A DNA stretch of 64,000 bases from Rhodoferax sp. (GTDB taxonomy: Bacteria; Pseudomonadota; Gammaproteobacteria; Burkholderiales; Burkholderiaceae_C), in assembly GCA_024236015.1 (NCBI GenBank), contig JACKLK010000007.1, forward strand, positions 232,538 through 296,537. The letters run 5' to 3'. The translations under genes were made by a program, and so were the position numbers. Under the pieces are notes generated by a model. That model worked only from the letters and a program-made list of their open reading frames with translations, was not told where the DNA came from and did no database searches. Positions 53,254 to 61,101 of this stretch are shown here, one piece after another (the stretch's first letter is position 1; each line of letters starts with the position of its first letter).

Positions 53254-54348
53254 ATGAGTCTGAAGTGTGGCATCGTGGGCCTGCCCAACGTGGGCAAGTC
53301 CACCCTTTTCAACGCCTTGACCAAGGCCGGCATCGCCGCGGAGAACTACCCCTTCTGCACCATCGAGCCCAATGTCGGCGTCGTCGAGCTGCCCGATCCG
53401 CGGCTGGCGCAGCTGGCCGAGATCGTCAAGCCCGAGAAGATCGTGCCGGCCATCGTCGAGTTCGTCGACATCGCCGGCCTGGTGGCCGGTGCCAGCACCG
53501 GCGAGGGCCTGGGCAACAAGTTCCTGGCCCATATCCGCGAGACCGACGCCACGGTCAACGTGGTGCGCTGCTTCGAGGACGACAACGTCATCCACGTCGC
53601 CGGCAGGATCGACCCGATCTCCGACGTCGAGGTGATCCAGACCGAACTGTGCCTGGCCGACCTGTCCACCGTCGACAAGAGCCTGGTGCGTTACACCAAG
53701 GCCGCCAAGTCGGGCAACGACAAGGAAGCCGCGCGTATCGTCGCCGTGCTCGAGAAGTGCCAGGCGGCGCTGAACGAGGCGAAACCGGTGCGCACCGTCG
53801 ACTTCAGCAAGGAAGAGCTGGTGGTGCTGGCCCCGTTCTGCCTGATCACCGCCAAGCCGGCGATGTTCGTGGCCAACGTGGCCGAGGACGGTTTCGAGAA
53901 CAACCCGCTGCTCGACCGGCTGAAGGAATACGCCGAGAAACAGAAGGCCCCGGTGATCGCGATCTGCGCCAAGCTCGAGGCCGAGATGGCCGAGATGAGC
54001 GACGAGGACCGCCAGATGTTCCTGGAGGAACTCGGCCAGAGCGAACCCGGCCTGAACCGGCTGATCCGCGCCGCGTTCCGGCTGCTCGGCCTGCAGACCT
54101 ATTTCACCGCCGGCGTCAAGGAAGTGCGCGCCTGGACCATCCACATCGGCGACACCGGCCCGCAGGCGGCCGGCGTCATCCACACCGATTTCGAGAAAGG
54201 TTACATCCGCGCGCAGACCATCGCCTTCGACGACTTCATCACCTTCAAGGGTGAACAAGGCGCCAAGGATGCCGGCAAGATGCGCGCCGAAGGCAAGGAA
54301 TACGTCGTCAAGGATGGCGACGTGATGAACTTCCTGTTCAGTTCCTGA
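53254..54348 (+). CDS. ychF: Redox-regulated ATPase YchF (OLA1-type)
   Basis: YchF is a ribosome-associated Obg-family ATPase. The 364-residue protein is full length: CGIVGLPNVGKSTLFNALTKA (split here as GLPNVGKST for the P-loop), switch DIAGLVAGAS, the NxxE-type base-recognition region AICAKLEAE that favours ATP, and a C-terminal TGS domain ending GDVMNFLFSS. It is the last core gene before the accessory region; the intron remnant starts about 50 bases behind its stop. Confidence 0.96.
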   Translation: MSLKCGIVGLPNVGKSTLFNALTKAGIAAENYPFCTIEPNVGVVELPDPRLAQLAEIVKPEKIVPAIVEFVDIAGLVAGASTGEGLGNKFLAHIRETDATVNVVRCFEDDNVIHVAGRIDPISDVEVIQTELCLADLSTVDKSLVRYTKAAKSGNDKEAARIVAVLEKCQAALNEAKPVRTVDFSKEELVVLAPFCLITAKPAMFVANVAEDGFENNPLLDRLKEYAEKQKAPVIAICAKLEAEMAEMSDEDRQMFLEELGQSEPGLNRLIRAAFRLLGLQTYFTAGVKEVRAWTIHIGDTGPQAAGVIHTDFEKGYIRAQTIAFDDFITFKGEQGAKDAGKMRAEGKEYVVKDGDVMNFLFSS

Positions 54349-54435
54349 GCTGCGACTGCCGTTTCATACTGTCTCACCGGGACTCGGATCAAGGGTCACG
54401 GTCGAGTAGCTATGCCATTCGGCTTCTCCCTCACA

Positions 54436-54468
54436 GATCCGAGCATGCGGCTTTCCCGCACTCGGCTC
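54436..54468 (-). ncRNA. Group II intron domain V
   Basis: On the minus strand these 33 bases start GAGCCGAGTGCGG and end GCCGCATGCTCGGATC, the domain V hairpin with the catalytic AGC triad at its base, a GAAA-type loop and the two-base bulge region. One G·A opposition replaces the usual wobble pair near the base, and the loop is one base shorter than usual, as expected for a decaying copy. It lies 28 bases downstream of the maturase stop, the normal spacing. Confidence 0.85.
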
Positions 54469-54496
54469 TTCCCGAAGGTCGTACCCGTCATACACG

Positions 54497-54931
54497 TTAC
54501 TGAGCCCACGAACGAGTGATCCGCACCTTCGGCAGAGGGTAGCGCGCCGTCACCGCGTCGAACCAATCCCAGCCTGACCGACGCGAGCGTTGGCTGCGTC
54601 GGCGCAGACAGATGAACCAGATTCGCCGCAGCGCTTGCCGGAAGCCGGCCAAGGCCCGCCAGTTGTGCGGCATGCCGTAATACGCGCAATTACCGCGCAG
54701 CACGCTGACGTACCAGCGATGCTGGTCGGCCAGAGATTCGTGCATACGGCGCCAGGCGTCACGACGAAGCTCGTTCAGCTTGCGGGTGATGCGCTTGCTC
54801 TGCGTCTTGTGCTTTGCTATGAACCGCCCGTCCCTCGTCCACCCACAGTAGTGAGTGAAGCCCAGGACGGCAAAGGTACGGGGCCGAGGAAGTCCGCGCT
54901 GCGCACGCTGGATCGCCGGCAGGCGTCCGAA
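54497..54931 (-). pseudogene. Group II intron reverse transcriptase/maturase, C-terminal fragment
   Basis: The frame is open over 144 codons and reads through the end of the reverse transcriptase domain (TFAVLGFTHYCGWTRDGRF) and the X/maturase domain (YVSVLRGNCAYYGMP, then WFICLRRRSQ), finishing KVRITRSWAQ. These are the typical last motifs of intron-encoded proteins. The first two thirds, including the YADD polymerase site, are missing because the IS3-family element interrupts the frame at 54931. No internal stop or frameshift is seen in what remains. Confidence 0.9.
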
Positions 54932-54971
54932 TGAATCGCCCCGGGTTTGAACTGACCCCCAGAAGTTGGAC
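54932..54971 (+). repeat. Left terminal inverted repeat of the IS3-family element
   Basis: Forty bases identical, in reverse complement, to 56347–56386. The inner part, GACCCCCAGAAGTTGGAC, is typical of IS150-type ends; the outer part begins TGAATCGCCCCGGG. Confidence 0.95.
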
Positions 54972-54988
54972 GAACTTCAAGGGGTCCT

Positions 54989-55513
54989 ATGGAGAAGTAC
55001 GAAACCGAATTCAAGCTCAAGGTCGTGGAGAGTTTTCTTGCTGGCGAGGGCGGTGCGAAGTTGCTTGCACGGCGCTGGTCGGTGCCCGAGGAGAAAATTC
55101 GTGCCTGGGTCAGTCACTACCGGTGGCACGGAATTAGCGGCTTACGGCCCAAACGGGGATCCTATACTGGGCATTTCAAGCTTCAGGTGCTGGCGCATCA
55201 GGATCGTGAACGGCTCTCGAGCCGCCAGGTGGCCGCGATCTACGATATTCGCAATCCGAACCAAGTCGTCGTCTGGCGGCGTGCCCTCGATGACGGCGGT
55301 GTGGCGGCACTCGAAAGCACAAGACAAGCGCGTCCTATGAAGGCACAGAATCCTAATCCAGAACCACCTGACACGGACGGCGCCAGATCGCACCGTGCGC
55401 TGCGTGAAGAAGTCGAGCGACTGCGCGCGGAGGTTGCGTACCTAAAAAAATTGCAGGCCTTGGTTCGGGATCGGCAAGCTGCGCAGAAAGAGCGCAAGCC
55501 GTCCTCGCACTGA
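54989..55513 (+). CDS. IS3-family transposase OrfA
   Basis: OrfA is a 174-residue DNA-binding protein with two helix-turn-helix units (about residues 5–50 and 60–110), the first reading EFKLKVVESFLAGEGG and ARRWSVPEEKIRAWV, and a C-terminal leucine-rich coiled coil (EEVERLRAEVAYLKKL). The long two-HTH form is that of the IS150 subgroup. An A7 run at 55444–55450 in the coiled-coil region, in the frame A AAA AAA, is the likely -1 slippage site that makes the OrfAB transposase. Confidence 0.93.
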   Translation: MEKYETEFKLKVVESFLAGEGGAKLLARRWSVPEEKIRAWVSHYRWHGISGLRPKRGSYTGHFKLQVLAHQDRERLSSRQVAAIYDIRNPNQVVVWRRALDDGGVAALESTRQARPMKAQNPNPEPPDTDGARSHRALREEVERLRAEVAYLKKLQALVRDRQAAQKERKPSSH

Positions 55514-55527
55514 GGCCAAACTACCCG

Positions 55528-56337
55528 TTGCTAATGCTGCTGAAAGCAGCCGGCTTGTCGCGCAGCACGTTCTACTACCAAGCCAAGGCCTTGGAGGTCG
55601 GGGACAAGTACGCCAGCCTGAAATCAAGCATCATGGCCATCTACGAGCGCCACAAGGGTCGCTACGGCTATCGGCGCATCACTGCGCGGCTTCGCCAGAC
55701 AGGCCAGGCCGTGAACCACAAGACTGTGCAACGGTTGATGAACAACCTTGGCCTGAAATCCCTGGTTCGGCCGAAGAAATACCGGTCTTACCGAGGCGAA
55801 TGCGCGTCATCACCCAATGTGCTCAATCGCCAATTCAACGCAGCGCGGCCGAACGAGAAGTGGGTGACTGATGTGACCGAGTTCAAGGTCCGAGGCGACA
55901 AGCTCTACCTATCGCCGATCATGGACCTCTACAACGGGGAAATCGTGGCCTACGAGATGCAAGCACGTCCCCTGTATTCCCTCGTCGGAAATATGCTCAG
56001 GACGGCGTTCGGAAAGCTAAAGGGACGGACCGATGCGCCACTTCTGCACTCCGATCAGGGGTGGCACTATCAGATACCAGCCTATCGCAAACAACTCAGC
56101 GACCAGGGTCTCACCCAGAGCATGTCTCGCAAAGGAAACTGCCTGGATAATGCCGCGATGGAGAGCTTCTTCGGAACGCTCAAGTCCGAGTTCTTCTATC
56201 TCAACAGATTCGCCAACATCGAGGAATTGCAAGCGGGCATACACCGCTACATCCACTACTACAACCATCAACGTTTAAAGCTCAAACTGAATGGCCTGAG
56301 TCCGGTGCAGTACCGCATTCAGGCGTTGAGTTGCTAG
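55528..56337 (+). CDS. IS3-family transposase OrfB (catalytic part)
   Basis: OrfB supplies the DDE integrase-like catalytic domain. Motifs are HTH_21-type YGYRRITARLR, the first aspartate in WVTDVTEFK, the second in LLHSDQGWHYQ and the glutamate in MESFFGTLKSEFF. The frame is -1 relative to orfA and is open from the A7 slip site at 55444 onward, so the real product is probably a fused OrfAB of about 449 residues; the coordinates given start at the first ATG in this frame. No stop or frameshift spoils it. Confidence 0.93.
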   Translation: MLMLLKAAGLSRSTFYYQAKALEVGDKYASLKSSIMAIYERHKGRYGYRRITARLRQTGQAVNHKTVQRLMNNLGLKSLVRPKKYRSYRGECASSPNVLNRQFNAARPNEKWVTDVTEFKVRGDKLYLSPIMDLYNGEIVAYEMQARPLYSLVGNMLRTAFGKLKGRTDAPLLHSDQGWHYQIPAYRKQLSDQGLTQSMSRKGNCLDNAAMESFFGTLKSEFFYLNRFANIEELQAGIHRYIHYYNHQRLKLKLNGLSPVQYRIQALSC

Positions 56338-56346
56338 CTTCCAACT

Positions 56347-56386
56347 GTCCAACTTCTGGGGGTCAGTTCAAACCCGGGGCGATTCA
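56347..56386 (-). repeat. Right terminal inverted repeat of the IS3-family element
   Basis: Perfect 40-base inverted match to 54932–54971, ten bases behind the orfB stop. Confidence 0.95.
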
Positions 56387-56388
56387 CA

Positions 56389-56778
56389 ATGCAGTTGGAT
56401 TTGAAGTTGGGTGGCATCATAGTCAAGATGACCGCACAACGAGCGAGCAGCGAGGGCGGGAAGTTGCGGAGGCAAGGGCCTGCGCCGATAGAGCGGGCTT
56501 GGTTCCGTGCCGATACATTCGCGCCCACGACTGCCAAGGGTGGAAAAGTTATGCCAACCGCTGAGCCGACGGGTGGCGTACTTTATGTAGCCGAGGATAT
56601 GGTTGAGGGAGCAAGCATTCTGATTGCAATCGCAACTGGCAAAACGATTGAACTGGGGATGAAGCTGAAGGGTGAAACGGGGGACACGGTTAGATTCGGC
56701 GCTGTGAAGCTCTCCCCGGTAGAGTCGGAGCGATTTCAAAGCTGTATGAGCGACCTATTCGCCGAAGGCAAAAAATGA
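56389..56778 (+). CDS. Hypothetical protein, possibly 5'-truncated by the insertion sequence
   Basis: A 129-codon frame starts three bases after the IS end. I do not recognise it. The second half (from the ATG at 56551) looks like a small beta-rich domain: GGVLYVAEDMVEG, KTIELGMKLKGETGDTV and a final CMSDLFAEGKK. The first 54 codons look less gene-like, and a start at 56551 or loss of the original 5' end to the insertion are both possible. Base composition is much richer in A+T than the core genes, as in the rest of this island. Confidence 0.45.
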   Translation: MQLDLKLGGIIVKMTAQRASSEGGKLRRQGPAPIERAWFRADTFAPTTAKGGKVMPTAEPTGGVLYVAEDMVEGASILIAIATGKTIELGMKLKGETGDTVRFGAVKLSPVESERFQSCMSDLFAEGKK

Positions 56779-56796
56779 TTGATTCCGACCAATCAG

Positions 56797-57171
56797 CTAA
56801 GGGTGTGACTCGTTCACGTAGCAAACCATTATTTCTGGACGACGAAGGCCCCACTCTGCGGGATCGGGAATCGTGGTTAGAAGGCCTCTTTCACCGGTAC
56901 TCGTTGTGCAGTTGAAATACTTGTTGTAGCCGCGAATCCAAGATCCAGGGAGAAAGTAGCGCGAACAAGAACGCTTTCTCGTTTTTTTATCCTCGTAAAT
57001 TGTTCCTTCGGCAATCTTCGGTAGGGAACAGTCGCCGACATACCTTAGATTTGAGCCCGAGGGCTTGAACATGAATACGGCCCCAAAGAGGATGAAGCCT
57101 ATGATCAACATCGGTAAAGCGAAAAAGATCAGCGACATTGAGTTGATAAGACCAAAGAAAATGCGGATCAC
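56797..57171 (-). CDS. Small membrane protein, unknown function
   Basis: The most likely start is the GTG at 57171, because a GGAGG site lies six bases upstream. The 124-residue product has one strong membrane segment (about residues 10–32) and then a polar domain with four cysteines in the outer part (in DCSLPK, RSCSRYF, YFNCTT and MVCYVN), which suggests a disulfide-bonded periplasmic domain. No family is recognised. It converges with the preceding hypothetical gene, 18 bases apart. Confidence 0.55.
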   Translation of the reverse strand: MIRIFFGLINSMSLIFFALPMLIIGFILFGAVFMFKPSGSNLRYVGDCSLPKIAEGTIYEDKKTRKRSCSRYFLPGSWIRGYNKYFNCTTSTGERGLLTTIPDPAEWGLRRPEIMVCYVNESHP

Positions 57172-57301
57172 TTGGAGCCTCCTGAAAACGCTCACAAGGA
57201 TGATAAGCGGGTTCTTGATTGCACCTGATTGCGCTAGTGCCTGGAATATGCTGCGCTGTGCATGAGGGCTCTGCACCATAACCACCCAAATAGAGGAGTC
57301 C

Positions 57302-57610
57302 ATGATTCTGCGCATCGACATCAATAAGGAAGCACCCGGCACCTACATCGCCCGGGCTCACAACAACCGCGTGCTGGTGACAGAGCCCGAAACCTACGAC
57401 CAGATTGAAACTGCCATCAGAGAACAGACGCTGAACATCCCCGATGAATTCGCCCACTTTGTCGAGTTCACCTATGGCTGTATGTCAACGGGTACGTTCG
57501 CTGTGGCTGAGGTGCCTGCCAGGGCGGCAGAACTGGCCAATCGGCTGGTTGCCCTGAATGCCGAAATGCACCTCATCAGCGAATCCAAAGGCCTGTGGCG
57601 GCGTGAGTGA
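57302..57610 (+). CDS. Hypothetical protein of 102 residues
   Basis: The ATG at 57302 follows a GAGGAG ribosome site by a few bases, which supports it as a real gene. The protein is small, acidic and soluble, with a predicted strand-rich start (ILRIDINKEAPGTYIARAHNN) split into short strands and a helical C-terminus. No motif or family is recognised. It converges on the PIN-protein gene, 39 bases apart. Confidence 0.55.
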   Translation: MILRIDINKEAPGTYIARAHNNRVLVTEPETYDQIETAIREQTLNIPDEFAHFVEFTYGCMSTGTFAVAEVPARAAELANRLVALNAEMHLISESKGLWRRE

Positions 57611-57649
57611 AATAGTAGCTATAGCAGCGTCGGCCACTTCACGACTGAC

Positions 57650-58270
57650 CTACTCCGCAAAAGGCAACTGCAAGAACGGCGTGGTTGCCGAGAGCCGGGC
57701 GACAAATTTGCCGAGCTCCTTTTTGGCGTGAGCCTCTGACCCGCCAGCAGGAAAGCATGCCAGAACCGCTCCATCAACTGGGTGTCCCTTTATTGCTGTC
57801 CATTTCTTCACCCTCGCTTGGATGACGCCGAATCCTCGCGAGCTCATCAGACCAAGCATGACTGACTCGAAGCAAAGCACACTCGTCTCACTTAGCCTTG
57901 CTTTGAGCTGTGTGTCGCCAAACGCCAATGCTGAGATCTGAACTAGTGCTCTCTTGTCGCCCGTGACCAGGTGGCTGATTCGTTTGTCATCACAGAGGAG
58001 CGACAACAACTGCCTCTCTCCAATATCCAGCGAAGTAAATCGCTCCAGCGTTGCAACATTTGCTGCTGGTACGGTCTTCACCTTCTTCAGGAATGCATCG
58101 AAGTTGGCAACAGCCAGAGGGGCACCGGCTAGCTTTGGCCGGAGTCTATGCTTCAGACTGGGCAAGACCCAAACCTCGTTAGGGGGGCACTTCAGATACT
58201 GAAGGAATTCGAACAGTAGCTCACAGTAAGCCAGTTTTTGTACGACATCACTGTCCGACAACACAATCAT
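57650..58270 (-). CDS. PIN-domain-like nuclease, probable partner of the ImmA-type peptidase
   Basis: The 206-residue protein looks like a PIN nuclease: two aspartates at the N-terminus (D6 and D8 in LSDSDVVQK), LDIGERQLLSLL in the middle (D82, E85) and HLVTGDKRALV (D105). These fit the acidic metal-binding set of PIN toxins, though the fourth acidic position is not certain. PIN proteins cleave RNA, often as toxins. It lies 20 bases after the ImmA-type gene and lacks a strong ribosome site of its own, so it is probably translated by coupling. Confidence 0.65.
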   Translation of the reverse strand: MIVLSDSDVVQKLAYCELLFEFLQYLKCPPNEVWVLPSLKHRLRPKLAGAPLAVANFDAFLKKVKTVPAANVATLERFTSLDIGERQLLSLLCDDKRISHLVTGDKRALVQISALAFGDTQLKARLSETSVLCFESVMLGLMSSRGFGVIQARVKKWTAIKGHPVDGAVLACFPAGGSEAHAKKELGKFVARLSATTPFLQLPFAE

Positions 58271-58290
58271 CGCAAAGTGGCCTGAAGCTC

Positions 58291-59286
58291 TTATGCGAGG
58301 GCGGTGGAGTGACCTGTAGCCGCCTTCAGAAGGTCGAATTGGTCATCAGAAAGCGCGTCGGAAGACAAGCTCGCAAAGAAAACAGAATTGACCACCTCGC
58401 GCCCATCGGAAGGCCCAGGTAGCGACTGAAGCGCCAAGTTCGCCAGAGGAAACTGCCTCTGGTTGTGTGCGAAGTTCAAAATGATGTGACCGGGATCGAT
58501 CTTCTGCTCGGCCCCTCGTGCAATCGCCGCGCTGCAAAGGGCGGGACCGCTCGTAATTCTTCCTGCCGCGTGATACGCAACGTCCTTGCCGTTAATCAAC
58601 CGAATGGCGTAGGCATCTGCTTCCTTCTCGTCGGCATCGCTACTGTCTGCACCGCGAATCTTTTCGTCCGCCACAAATCCATCCGCTGTCAAATGGCCCT
58701 TGGCAATGTGCGCCAGTTCATGAGCGAGGTGGAACAAGAGGAACGCAGGGTGACCATTTTTGCTAAGGACAATGGCGAATCGGTCAGAGTCGCGCACAAC
58801 TAGCCCGGTCATCTTTTTTCCAGGCAGCTTCTCGACGTGTAGTACCGGAATGGCTGCACTCACGCACCAGTCCAACAGCCCCGCCAAGCTGACGCACTCG
58901 TGCGTTTGGAGAATCTGCTGGCGAAGCTTTAGCGGGTCTTTTGGAAGAGCCTTTTGTTTGCTATCGACACCGCTCAACGCAAGCTTCGCAATTCCGGTCG
59001 CATAGTTGGCGCCTACGGAAACCTCACCTTCAGATACGTTCTGACTCAGTTTGAATTTTTTGACGCTCGCACGAAAGCGCGGCTCCGCCGTCCGGTCGGC
59101 CAAGCTCTGAAGGTCAATATTGAAAGCGCGGGAAAAGTAAAGTTGCGCCTGCTGCAAGCCTGCTGGCTCTTTTGCCACTTCGTCGTCCCACCACGAGGGA
59201 AGGACCTTGCGAGCGAAGCTCGAAGGTATGCCCGCCGAACCGAGACGCGAGAAGAGCCCGGCAAGTGGAGATGATTTCGCAAGCAT
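58291..59286 (-). CDS. ImmA/IrrE-family metallo-endopeptidase
   Basis: The 331-residue protein has the zinc motif HELAHIAKGH (H189, E190, H193) and the third ligand in KEADAYA (E222), the hallmark of ImmA/IrrE peptidases that cleave repressors or sense stress. The first 180 residues form a helical domain with SWWDDEVAKEPAGLQQAQLY, seen in ImmA proteins of mobile elements; a clear helix-turn-helix is not visible. It is upstream of a PIN-like gene in a two-gene operon, an arrangement known from toxin–antitoxin-like modules. The antitoxin role is inferred. Confidence 0.82.
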   Translation of the reverse strand: MLAKSSPLAGLFSRLGSAGIPSSFARKVLPSWWDDEVAKEPAGLQQAQLYFSRAFNIDLQSLADRTAEPRFRASVKKFKLSQNVSEGEVSVGANYATGIAKLALSGVDSKQKALPKDPLKLRQQILQTHECVSLAGLLDWCVSAAIPVLHVEKLPGKKMTGLVVRDSDRFAIVLSKNGHPAFLLFHLAHELAHIAKGHLTADGFVADEKIRGADSSDADEKEADAYAIRLINGKDVAYHAAGRITSGPALCSAAIARGAEQKIDPGHIILNFAHNQRQFPLANLALQSLPGPSDGREVVNSVFFASLSSDALSDDQFDLLKAATGHSTALA

Positions 59287-59613
59287 TATTGAGTGGTCAT
59301 TGAATCACAGCCCCGCGCCTATGTCATCAGAGAACCGACACACTGTGTAAAGACGACGAGCTACAACCGCGTCAGCCCCTTAGTCTAACGCAAGAAGCGC
59401 GCCGAAGCTATAACCTGTTGAATTTCAAAGGAAAGTTCTCGCATCGTTGTCGAGCGCAAGATCGGATGGAAGGTCAATCGACAGTTGGCAGGCCGATCTA
59501 TTCCCATGGACCGCCTAGAACGATCGAGATGGCGGTTGGTCAATGCTTAGCGTCAATCGCGTGGACGCATAGGAGCCAAGTCATAATTTCGCATCAGCAC
59601 CAAGCCCATTCAT
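59287..59613. other. Divergent intergenic region between the ImmA-type and HEPN-like genes
   Basis: These 327 bases contain the start regions of two divergent genes. A 94-codon frame inside it lacks a ribosome site and shows no motif, so I do not call it. No clear operator or terminator was seen. Confidence 0.5.
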
Positions 59614-60582
59614 ATGAGTCCAGATCAGGCCGAGAAGCTAATTCGCAGCCGAATTGTGGTATCGCCCCAGAAGGTGACCATTGCAAAGGCCATAGTGCTT
59701 GATCTTGCCAAAGGAATCGTCAGTTCTGACGAATTGATTGCAGGAGTGCTGCGAGCCAACGCAATTGTGCTGCCTAGGCCGGTCGTGCTCCATGCGTCAG
59801 TCGATTCGCAGGCCATGGCAGCTGCTGCAGGCGAGGCGCTGTCATGGCAACTGGCTGCAGCCGAAGCAATTTGGTCGCTGATTCACAGTGGTTTACTGTT
59901 CGCGTTGACCGAATCTCGCGGGGACACAGCAACTGTTGACTGGACTACAGTTGTTCCCGGAAGTGGAGGCATGTCAAGTGGCTGGCGTTTCGAAGAATGC
60001 CTGTTGCCGGTCCCCGGGCGAGTGCGCCCTGCGCCATCACTGGGCGGCGTAGGCGACCAATTTCTTTCAGAGCCCGACCTATATCTAAACTCGCTGGGCG
60101 TTGACGTCATGCATCCTGAAGTGAGGTCTGCTTTCCGAGAGGCCGTCAAGTGCTTTAGGTCGGAATTGTTCACGGCCGCATTGGCCATGTTGGGAAAGGC
60201 GTCTGAGGGCGCGTGGCTCGAACTGGGGGAAGCGTTGCTGAAAATGGTGCCTGCGGGTGATGGCGACAAGTTCGCCCGCCAGCGACGTACGCTCGAAGAT
60301 CCCATGCTCGGAGTGTTCCGGAAGATGGAGGCGGTGATTAACATCTACGAAAACCAAGAGACGTTTGCCGTTGTGTCTAAGTCAGCGGGCATCCGTGTGC
60401 AAGAACTTAGATCGGTGATTGTTTGGAGTGACGCTGTCCGCGATTCCCGGAACACCATTCACTTTGGCGTCGAGCCGGCGACCCCCAATACATACGAAAA
60501 GCTGGCTGCCTTGTTGATTGGGGCCGGGCCCAACGTCAGAATTTTGTATTCGATCAAGGCATCTGCAGACGCCTTGGCCTAG
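59614..60582 (+). CDS. Hypothetical protein with possible HEPN-type RNase motif
   Basis: The 322-residue soluble protein is not one I recognise. Its C-terminal half is helical: FREAVKCFRSELFTAALAML, KASEGAWLELGEALL, then VWSDAVRDSRNTIHFG, where R276 and H283 are spaced as in the Rx(4–6)H motif of HEPN nucleases and sit near the end of the helical bundle. HEPN proteins act in RNA cleavage, toxin and antiphage systems. The N-terminal half is of unknown fold. The gene is divergent from the ImmA–PIN operon and may belong to the same module. Confidence 0.6.
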   Translation: MSPDQAEKLIRSRIVVSPQKVTIAKAIVLDLAKGIVSSDELIAGVLRANAIVLPRPVVLHASVDSQAMAAAAGEALSWQLAAAEAIWSLIHSGLLFALTESRGDTATVDWTTVVPGSGGMSSGWRFEECLLPVPGRVRPAPSLGGVGDQFLSEPDLYLNSLGVDVMHPEVRSAFREAVKCFRSELFTAALAMLGKASEGAWLELGEALLKMVPAGDGDKFARQRRTLEDPMLGVFRKMEAVINIYENQETFAVVSKSAGIRVQELRSVIVWSDAVRDSRNTIHFGVEPATPNTYEKLAALLIGAGPNVRILYSIKASADALA

Positions 60583-60774
60583 GGCCGGCCTGTTTCTTGG
60601 CGAATCCTTCTGCACTATGGGAATAGTGACCCAAGGCAGCAGTCGCAATTTCTTAGGCGGGTTCTTTGGTGGGCAAGACATGTTCACAACAGGTCTTCAT
60701 TGGGAAAATGCCGAAGGCTGTGAGTAAGTGCTCGACTGTTCGACTTTGCATCTGCTGTTTTGATGACCATTTAA

Positions 60775-61091
60775 TCCCTTGCTGTCAAAGACATCTGGGA
60801 CAAGGCCGAGGCGATGTCCGCATATGCGCGACAAGCCAAGGACACAGAGTTGATCCAGTGGGCAACTGAAATCAAGGTTCGCGCCGAGCGCAAGGCCGGC
60901 GAACTGCTGCGCTTATCCGCAGAGCGCGGAGAGCGCCACCACCACGGGCGCGTATCACCCGAGGTCGAGAAACCTACCACGCTGGGAGATTTGGGAATAA
61001 GCGCCAACCAATCTAGCCGATGGCAATCGTTGGCCGGCATGTCCGACGACCACCTTGAAACCGCCGTAGCAACCGCCAAGGACACGGCAGG
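60775..61091 (+). pseudogene. Fragment of a plasmid/phage-type protein interrupted by the IS21-family element
   Basis: The reading frame from 60775 matches, from memory, a family seen on plasmids and prophages: DIWDKAEAMSAYARQAKD, IKVRAERKAGELL and LGDLGISANQSSRWQSLAG. An in-frame stop at 60772 shows that the normal N-terminus is missing, and the frame runs into the IS21 end at 61092 in the middle of the helical C-terminus. The first ATG is at 60814. The gene is thus cut at both ends and probably inactive. Confidence 0.7.
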
Positions 61092-61101
61092 TGTCAACGA
61101 C

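Larger units (their letters stand above)
54401..54931 (-). mobile_element. 3' remnant of a group II intron
   Basis: On the minus strand the order is maturase C-terminus, domain V, then a domain VI-like stem, which is the 3' end of a bacterial group II intron. Everything upstream of the maturase C-terminus is gone: the homology stops at base 54931, exactly where the IS3-family element begins, and no 5' part is found on the other side of that element. The 3' boundary near 54401 is estimated from where the domain VI-like segment ends. The element cannot splice or move by itself. Confidence 0.85.
54932..56386 (+). mobile_element. Complete IS3-family (IS150-type) insertion sequence
   Basis: The element is 1,455 bp, bounded by perfect 40-bp inverted repeats starting TGAATCGCCCCGGG and ending CA, with two overlapping-frame transposase genes. 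The flanks (left CGAA, right CAAT) show no 3–5 bp target duplication, which suggests that a deletion or recombination followed insertion; this agrees with the loss of the rest of the group II intron. Both ORFs are intact, so the copy could be active. Confidence 0.93.

Noticed and set aside
54989..56337. Transposase pseudogene because orfA and orfB are in different frames
   Set aside because: The -1 frame relation and the A7 slip site are the normal arrangement of the family, so the element is intact.
59418..59702. 94-codon frame before the HEPN-like gene
   Set aside because: It has no ribosome site, no motif and overlaps the better-supported start at 59614.
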